Position numbers and translations under genes: made by a program. Shown here piece by piece: positions 13,013 through 17,844 of a DNA stretch of 17,844 nucleotides. The notes beneath the pieces were generated by a model. The model had not been told where the DNA came from, searched no databases, and saw nothing but the letters and a program-made list of their open reading frames with translations. How positions within the stretch are numbered: position 1 is the first letter of the stretch; each line of letters starts with the position of its first letter. This DNA comes from Anaerobacillus sp. (GTDB taxonomy: Bacteria; Bacillota; Bacilli; Bacillales_H; Anaerobacillaceae). Location of the stretch: NCBI GenBank assembly GCA_007120055.1, contig SKOL01000076.1, positions 1 through 17,844 of the forward strand. The letters run 5' to 3'.

Positions 13013-14566
13013 TTGGAGTTAAAAACAAACAATGAGTTACCGAAGCAAGGTGGTTTTTTCTCGAAGTTTTTAGATGTGGTAGAGAGGGTAGGGAATAAGT
13101 TACCACACCCGTTTATACTTTTCGTCTACCTTGCGTTAACAGTTATTGCCTTATCATGGTTTATTAGTTTATTTAATGTGAGCGTTGTTCACCCAGGGTC
13201 AGGTGAAGAAGTCGCGGTACGAAACATGATTTCTCAAGAGGGGCTATTGCACATTTTATCAACAATGCTGTCTAACTTTACTGGATTTGCCCCATTAGGC
13301 TTAGTGTTAGTCATGATGTTCGGGATCGGTCTTGCCCAAAAAGTCGGTTTAATTGAGACATTTATGAAAAAAACGATTATGAACGCTCCGGCTAGATTTG
13401 TCACCGTTGCAATCATCGGAACAGGGATTATCGGAAACTTAGCTTCCGATGCTGCGTTTGTTATTATCCCACCGTTAGCGGCGATGGTGTTCTATGCGTT
13501 AGGTCGTCACCCATTAGCAGGGATGGCCGCAGGTTTTGCAGGTGTTGGTGCAGGCTTTACCGCAAACCTTATCATCGCAGGGACAGACGCCCTACTTTCA
13601 GGGATCTCTACCGAAGTAGCGAAAACCGTCGACGGATCGGTTGTCATAACACCGGTAGATAATTGGTTTTTCATGATTGCCTCCGTACTGATGTTAGTTT
13701 TAGTAGGAACTTGGCTCACTGAAAAAGTGATTGAGCCTCGTTTAGGAAAATACAATAATAAATACGCAGAACCTGGTGTTGCCGATCAAAAAATGGAAGA
13801 AGTGACACCGTTAGAAACGAAAGCATTACGTAATGCTGGGATTGCAGGACTTGTTTATATTTTACTTATCGCAACGTTAATCGTTCCGAGCAGTGGGATT
13901 TTAAGAGGTGTTGATGGGGCGATCGTTCCTTCGCCATTTTTAAGTAATATCATTCCGATCATCTTGTTTTTCTTTATTTCAATTGGTGTCGCCTATGGTA
14001 TAACGGTAGGAGTCATTAAAGGAACGAAAGATGTTCCGGAATTTATGGCTAAAGCGATGGCAGACATGTCAGGCTATATCGTCCTGATTTTTGCAGCGGC
14101 TCAGTTCATTTCCTATTTCAACTGGTCCAACCTCGGAATCTTAGTGGCCGTAAAAGGGGCTGAGTTTTTAGAAGGAATGAACATGACGGGAATGGGCGTT
14201 ATCGTAGGTTTTATCGTCTTAACAGCGATCTTAAACTTATTCATCTTTAGTGGTTCAGCTCAATGGGCGCTGATGGCACCAATTTTTATCCCGATGTTTA
14301 TGCTTTTAGAATACAACCCAGCGCTTGTCCAGTTAGCTTACCGTATCGGGGACTCGTCAACCAACATTATCACGCCGATGAACCCATACGTCCCGATGGT
14401 TTTAGCCTTTATGAAAAGGTACGATAGTCGAGCCGGATTTGGAACACTATTCTCGATCATGTTGCCATATGCATTAGTGTTCCTGGCGTTTTGGATCGTC
14501 ATGTTTGTCATTTGGACGTTCTTCGGACTCCCGATTGGCCCTGGCGTTGACTTTTATTTAAATTAA
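13013..14566 (+). CDS. abgT: AbgT-family transporter (p-aminobenzoyl-glutamate type)
   Basis: A 517-residue membrane protein of the AbgT family. In E. coli AbgT takes up p-aminobenzoyl-glutamate, a folate breakdown product; relatives such as MtrF and YdaH also export sulfonamides. Family hallmarks are NLASDAAFVIIPPLAAMVFY, the helical-hairpin region GAGFTANLIIAGTDALLSGI, and RIGDSSTNIITPMNPYVPMV near the end. TTG at 13013 is preceded by AGGAAGGTGA at about five bases; GTG at 13004 is in frame but overlaps that site. Two hydrolase genes of the matching pathway follow, which supports an uptake role. They are separated by 250 bases holding a palindromic element and a hairpin, so they may be differently expressed. 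The real substrate may be another amino-acid conjugate. Confidence 0.85.
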   Translation: MELKTNNELPKQGGFFSKFLDVVERVGNKLPHPFILFVYLALTVIALSWFISLFNVSVVHPGSGEEVAVRNMISQEGLLHILSTMLSNFTGFAPLGLVLVMMFGIGLAQKVGLIETFMKKTIMNAPARFVTVAIIGTGIIGNLASDAAFVIIPPLAAMVFYALGRHPLAGMAAGFAGVGAGFTANLIIAGTDALLSGISTEVAKTVDGSVVITPVDNWFFMIASVLMLVLVGTWLTEKVIEPRLGKYNNKYAEPGVADQKMEEVTPLETKALRNAGIAGLVYILLIATLIVPSSGILRGVDGAIVPSPFLSNIIPIILFFFISIGVAYGITVGVIKGTKDVPEFMAKAMADMSGYIVLIFAAAQFISYFNWSNLGILVAVKGAEFLEGMNMTGMGVIVGFIVLTAILNLFIFSGSAQWALMAPIFIPMFMLLEYNPALVQLAYRIGDSSTNIITPMNPYVPMVLAFMKRYDSRAGFGTLFSIMLPYALVFLAFWIVMFVIWTFFGLPIGPGVDFYLN

Positions 14567-14569
14567 TTG

Positions 14570-14645
14570 AGTGAATTTCATCTTTGAATAGGATCGCTAT
14601 ACTGTAGTTGCGTAAATTCGTTCGTAGGTAATTATGAAATTCATT
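14570..14645. repeat. MITE-like palindromic element, copy B
   Basis: Outer ends GTGAATTTCAT (14571-14581) and ATGAAATTCAT (14634-14644) are inverted. It shares GTAGTTGCG and GGTAATTATGAAATTCA with copy A at 2893-3004 but is about 35 bases shorter. It begins only a few bases after the AbgT stop and could also act as an mRNA 3' hairpin. Confidence 0.6.
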
Positions 14646-14716
14646 AAATCAAAAACGATTTTACTAGAAAGCTAGTTGGTTCGCTTAGGACCTGACGGTA
14701 AAAATAATGAACGAGT

Positions 14717-14743
14717 AGGCGTTGTTTGCAACGCCTCTCTTTA
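14717..14743 (+). terminator. Probable terminator after the AbgT gene
   Basis: AGGCGTTG (14717-14724) and CAACGCCT (14729-14736) form a perfect eight-base stem with loop TTTG, followed by CTCTCTTT. The T-run is poor, so termination may be partial and allow read-through to the hydrolases. Confidence 0.55.
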
Positions 14744-14816
14744 ATATATTCCAAGAGCTTGTCCACACCAGCCGCACCAACTTTTTAAAAAGAGAAAAAG
14801 AGAGGATGATTGAGTA

Positions 14817-16043
14817 GTGTTAAAAAAACAACTACAATCTGAAATCAAAAATTTAGAAAAAGAGATCATTTCATGGCGACGCCATTTTCATAAAAATCCT
14901 GAACTGAGTAATCAAGAAGTAGAAACATCGAAAAAAGTCCAAACCGTTCTAGAACAATACGGGATTACGGTACGAACCGGCTTTGCCAAAACAGGGGTCC
15001 TTGGCATTATTAAAGGCGGGAAACCTGGGAAGACCGTCGCTCTACGTGCCGATATGGATGCTTTACCTATTCAAGAACAAAACGAACACAACTACGTTTC
15101 AACGAAAAAAGGGATCATGCATGCGTGTGGCCATGATGCTCACACCGCGATGCTGTTAGGCACAGGCGTTGCCCTGCAAAAATTCCGTGAGCAATTATCC
15201 GGAACGGTTTTACTCGTTTTCCAACCGGCCGAAGAAAGGGCGCCGCTCGGTGGTGCCCAAGAAATGATGGACGACGGAGTTTTTAAAGAATATCGTCCTG
15301 ATGTCATTTTCGGTCAGCACGTGTGGCCGGACTTACCACTCGGAAAAATTGGGGTTTGCGCAGGACCGATGATGGGCAATTCCGACCGTTTTTCGATTGA
15401 AGTGAACGGATCAGGCGGACACGCGAGTATGCCACACCAAACCGTTGATGCGATCGTCGTAGCGAACCAAATCATTAGCGGGATCCAAACGATTGTCAGT
15501 CGTAACGTAGATCCCCTTAAATCAGCGGTCATTACGATTGGAAAAATTACCGGTGGAGATCGCTACAACGTTATTGCTAACCGCGTCATTTTAGAAGGAA
15601 CGCTCAGAACGTTTGACGAGGATGTAAAAAAATTAGCTAAAGATCGGCTTCACCAACTTACAAGCGGTGTGGCAGAATCGATGGGTGCCAATGCGAAAGT
15701 GAACTATTACGACGGCTACCCAGCGACGGTGAACGACCCGGAGTGGGCCGAACAAGTGCAAATATCAGCGCAAACTGTATTAGGCGAATCGTCGACCCCG
15801 ACGGTTAATCCGAGCTTAGGTGGCGAAGACTTTGGACGCTTCTTATTACATTATCCAGGGGCGTATTTCTGGTTAGGGACGGCGATCGAAACGCGAAAAA
15901 TACAAAAACCGTTACATGACCCACAGTTTGAAATCGATGAAAGAGCTTTAGTCATTGGTGCCAATGTCATGACAACGGTCGCGATCGATGCCCTCGAAAA
16001 ATTGTCAACCGGCAAGGAGGAAAGGTATGACTACGGTACGTAA
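14817..16043 (+). CDS. M20D-family amidohydrolase
   Basis: A 408-residue zinc-type metallo-amidohydrolase of the M20D group (hippurate, IAA-amino-acid, N-acetyl-diaminopimelate and AbgB-like enzymes), cleaving N-acyl amino acids to free acid plus amino acid. The two-metal site is complete: Cys104 and His106 in MHACGHDAHT, catalytic Glu139 and ligand Glu140 in QPAEE, His168 in GQHVWP and His367 near the end (PLHDPQFEIDE). The dimerisation domain occupies about 185-295 (SGGHASMPHQTVDAI). No signal, so cytoplasmic. GTG at 14817 follows AGAGGATGA. Its end overlaps the next gene by 17 bases, hence one operon. Beside an AbgA-like gene it may fill the AbgB place, but it is shorter than E. coli AbgB (about 480), so the substrate is uncertain. 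Confidence 0.88.
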   Translation: MLKKQLQSEIKNLEKEIISWRRHFHKNPELSNQEVETSKKVQTVLEQYGITVRTGFAKTGVLGIIKGGKPGKTVALRADMDALPIQEQNEHNYVSTKKGIMHACGHDAHTAMLLGTGVALQKFREQLSGTVLLVFQPAEERAPLGGAQEMMDDGVFKEYRPDVIFGQHVWPDLPLGKIGVCAGPMMGNSDRFSIEVNGSGGHASMPHQTVDAIVVANQIISGIQTIVSRNVDPLKSAVITIGKITGGDRYNVIANRVILEGTLRTFDEDVKKLAKDRLHQLTSGVAESMGANAKVNYYDGYPATVNDPEWAEQVQISAQTVLGESSTPTVNPSLGGEDFGRFLLHYPGAYFWLGTAIETRKIQKPLHDPQFEIDERALVIGANVMTTVAIDALEKLSTGKEERYDYGT

Positions 16044-17334
16044 TGTCGATCAATTCGTCGCAACGATCAACGATCAACTCATCGGTTGGCGACGTCAACT
16101 CCACCAAATTCCCGAAGTCGGTTGGTGTGAGTACCAAACAACTTCCTATATTATTGATCAATTAAAACAAACGCCATTTAGTTTGTATTTCGGGGCCGAG
16201 ATTCACCATTCAACTGACAGATACGGTTTACCTTCAAACGAAGAAGAAGAAAAATATATAAAATTGGCGAACGATGCTGGCGTAGAGCCGTCACTTATCG
16301 AACAAATGAGAGGTGGGTTTACAGGCGTCATAGCCGAGTTAAAAACAGGCCGTCCTGGTCCCCACTTCGCTTTTCGTTTTGATATCGATGCTTTGCCGAT
16401 CGAAGAAAGCAACACCGAAGGGCACTTACCCCATCAAAAGCATTTCGGCTCCAATCACGAAGGAGTGATGCATGCGTGTGCTCACGACGGTCATGCGGCA
16501 ATTGGGCTAGGTTTAGCACAATTTATTACTGAACATCAAGATCACCTAAACGGTACGTATACGATTATTTTTCAGCCGGCAGAAGAAGGTGGGCGTGGCG
16601 CGAATTCGATCGTAAAAAAAGGTTGGCTAAAAAACGTCGACTATTTTTTAAGCGGGCATATCGGAATCCACTCCACAAAGGTCGGCCAAGTTGCCGCGAC
16701 TACTTCACATATTTTTGCAACAACGAAACTGAACGTCACATTTACTGGTGTTTCCGCCCATGCCGGAGTTGAGCCTCATCAAGGGAAAAATGCCTTATTA
16801 GCCGCGGCCACTGCGACGGTCCAGTTATACACGATCGCCCCCCATGCTTCGGGCGAGACGCGCATTAATGTCGGCAAACTTGAAGGCGGTCGAGGTAGAA
16901 ATATTGTTGCTGATCACGCTTATCTCGAAATGGAAACGAGAGGAGAAACGAGCGTTGAAAATGAATACATGCTCACAAAAGCGAGGCAGATCATTGAAGC
17001 TGCCGCACAAATGCACGATGTCGGTGTAAAAATAGATGTCGTCGGTGAAGCGCCGTCGACGGACGTAGATCATGATTTTTTTGAAAAATTGATGAGGGCG
17101 ACAGAAGAGAGTCGTTACGTGCACGAAGTCGTGCCGTTAATCCCTTTGAATGGTTCTGAAGACGTTACTTATATGATGAATGAAGTTCGCAACAACGGTG
17201 GAAAAGCAACGTATATGAATTTCGGAACACCTCTCGCCACAGGACATCACCAAAGTAATTTTGACTTTGATGAAGGGGTACTAGCTGTCGCAGTAAATAG
17301 TTTATGTCGTTTTATTTTACAAGAACAGGAGTGA
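16027..17334 (+). CDS. abgA: p-Aminobenzoyl-glutamate hydrolase subunit A-like (AbgA-like) M20 peptidase
   Basis: A 435-residue M20-family hydrolase that resembles E. coli AbgA closely in length (436) and motifs. AbgA with AbgB splits p-aminobenzoyl-glutamate into p-aminobenzoate and glutamate. Visible are DIDALPIEE, the metal segment HACAHDGH (149-156, with Ala where Gly is usual), QPAEEGG (183-189), the dimerisation segment TGVSAHAGVEPHQGKNALLA, the AbgA-like TIAPHASGETRINVG, and C-terminal GSEDVTYMM and TGHHQSNFDFDE. An insertion after about residue 60 (HHSTDRYGLPSNEEEEKYIK) is also an AbgA feature. ATG at 16027 has AAGGAGG six bases ahead, overlapping the end of the upstream gene; the frame extends 13 codons upstream without a better start. 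The partner subunit is probably the upstream M20D enzyme. Cytoplasmic. Confidence 0.85.
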   Translation: MTTVRNVDQFVATINDQLIGWRRQLHQIPEVGWCEYQTTSYIIDQLKQTPFSLYFGAEIHHSTDRYGLPSNEEEEKYIKLANDAGVEPSLIEQMRGGFTGVIAELKTGRPGPHFAFRFDIDALPIEESNTEGHLPHQKHFGSNHEGVMHACAHDGHAAIGLGLAQFITEHQDHLNGTYTIIFQPAEEGGRGANSIVKKGWLKNVDYFLSGHIGIHSTKVGQVAATTSHIFATTKLNVTFTGVSAHAGVEPHQGKNALLAAATATVQLYTIAPHASGETRINVGKLEGGRGRNIVADHAYLEMETRGETSVENEYMLTKARQIIEAAAQMHDVGVKIDVVGEAPSTDVDHDFFEKLMRATEESRYVHEVVPLIPLNGSEDVTYMMNEVRNNGGKATYMNFGTPLATGHHQSNFDFDEGVLAVAVNSLCRFILQEQE

Positions 17335-17340
17335 AGTATT

Positions 17341-17844
17341 TTGGAGATTAATGAATGGTTATTTGATCATTTGAAAAAATTAAATGTTACGGAGGAAATC
17401 CCGAAAAAAAAAGGGTTTACTAGACTTTCGTTTACAGATGAAGAGTGGCAAGCTCGTCAAGTGTTTATCGAAACGGCCAAAAGCTTAAAGCTTGACGTTC
17501 GAGAAGATGCGGTTGGCAATGTGATCGCTCGTTGGAATGCTACAGAAGCGCATCAAGGCGCCCCAGCCTTTGCGATTGGCTCTCACTTAGATACCGTCGT
17601 CAATGGTGGCGGTTATGACGGAGTTGCCGGGGTTTTATGTGGCCTCGGCGCTATCAAAGTGTTGAAAGACGAACATTTCCAACCGAAGCACCCGATTGAA
17701 ATTATTAGTTTCGTTTCCGAAGAATCGGCTCGTTTTGCGATTTCTACCCTTGGGAGTAAAGCAATGACTGGTTTACTAGATTTGGAGGACATAGCCAACA
17801 TGACCGACAAAAACGGTGTAACGATCAAAGAAGCGATTGAATCG
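17341..17844 (+). CDS. N-carbamoyl-amino-acid hydrolase/allantoate amidohydrolase-type enzyme, 3' partial
   Basis: The first 168 residues of an M20-family amidase, cut by the window end (family members are about 410 long). It matches the HyuC/AmaB/AllC group, which hydrolyse N-carbamoyl or ureido groups to release ammonia and carbon dioxide. Metal ligands are clear: His82 and Asp84 in GSHLDTVV, Asp93 in GGGYDGVAG, and Glu127-Glu128 in SEESARF; GSKAMTG follows as usual. TTG at 17341 has AGGAG nine bases ahead, overlapping the previous stop, so it is the third gene of the hydrolase operon. The exact substrate cannot be told from the N-terminal half. Confidence 0.85.
   Translation, partial: MEINEWLFDHLKKLNVTEEIPKKKGFTRLSFTDEEWQARQVFIETAKSLKLDVREDAVGNVIARWNATEAHQGAPAFAIGSHLDTVVNGGGYDGVAGVLCGLGAIKVLKDEHFQPKHPIEIISFVSEESARFAISTLGSKAMTGLLDLEDIANMTDKNGVTIKEAIES

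Noticed and set aside
12637..13035. 132-codon plus-strand ORF upstream of the AbgT gene
   Set aside because: It crosses a palindromic repeat and the A/C-rich leader, has no ribosome site, and its Lys/Pro/Gln-rich end simply reflects the base composition.

Overview
The window looks like a chromosomal segment of an endospore-forming, low-to-mid GC Bacillaceae, probably from the alkaliphilic/halotolerant Bacillus group. The evidence is strong AGGAGG-type ribosome binding sites, frequent GTG and TTG starts, a SigX-like ECF sigma operon, a LysM+Gmad2 spore-type protein, a BCCT osmolyte-type carrier, and many dispersed GGTGCCAGGCACC palindromes with AATAAGTT tails between genes. No rRNA, tRNA, CRISPR, transposase or phage genes were seen.

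Layout. 1-1677: two tandem palindromic repeats, a candidate ECF promoter, then a translationally coupled sigma factor/anti-sigma pair. 1834-2652: a LysM-LysM-LysM-Gmad2 protein whose stop codon lies inside a dispersed repeat. 2653-3291: a repeat-rich intergenic region holding a possible small structured RNA with a strong terminator, a MITE-like palindromic element (second copy at 14570-14645) and another GTGCC repeat. 3292-4194: a 51-codon orphan ORF, possibly frameshifted, and a VanZ-like membrane protein with a good terminator. 4378-8443: an envelope set made of a TPR lipoprotein, a zinc-ribbon/single-TM/TPR/FxLYD-like protein, and a membrane-anchored trypsin-like protease without PDZ. The last two are tightly coupled.

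8742-12601 is on the minus strand: a heptad-repeat coiled-coil protein built from 42-bp DNA repeats, a NUDIX hydrolase, a ZIP-family metal carrier with unusual metal-site motifs, and a BCCT carrier whose aromatic cage is altered relative to BetP. From 13013 the plus strand carries an amidohydrolase cluster: an AbgT carrier, an M20D amidohydrolase, an AbgA-like p-aminobenzoyl-glutamate hydrolase subunit, and a partial N-carbamoyl-amino-acid hydrolase/allantoate-amidohydrolase-type enzyme cut by the window end. The last three overlap or abut and read as one operon for uptake and hydrolysis of amide-linked amino acids.

The most original material is the repeat biology (repeats that supply stop codons, a two-copy palindromic element, a candidate small RNA) and the uncharacterised envelope set. 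The BCCT, ZIP and Abg-type genes belong to known families but have unusual key residues or gene content. All family calls are from sequence reading only; no database search was run.
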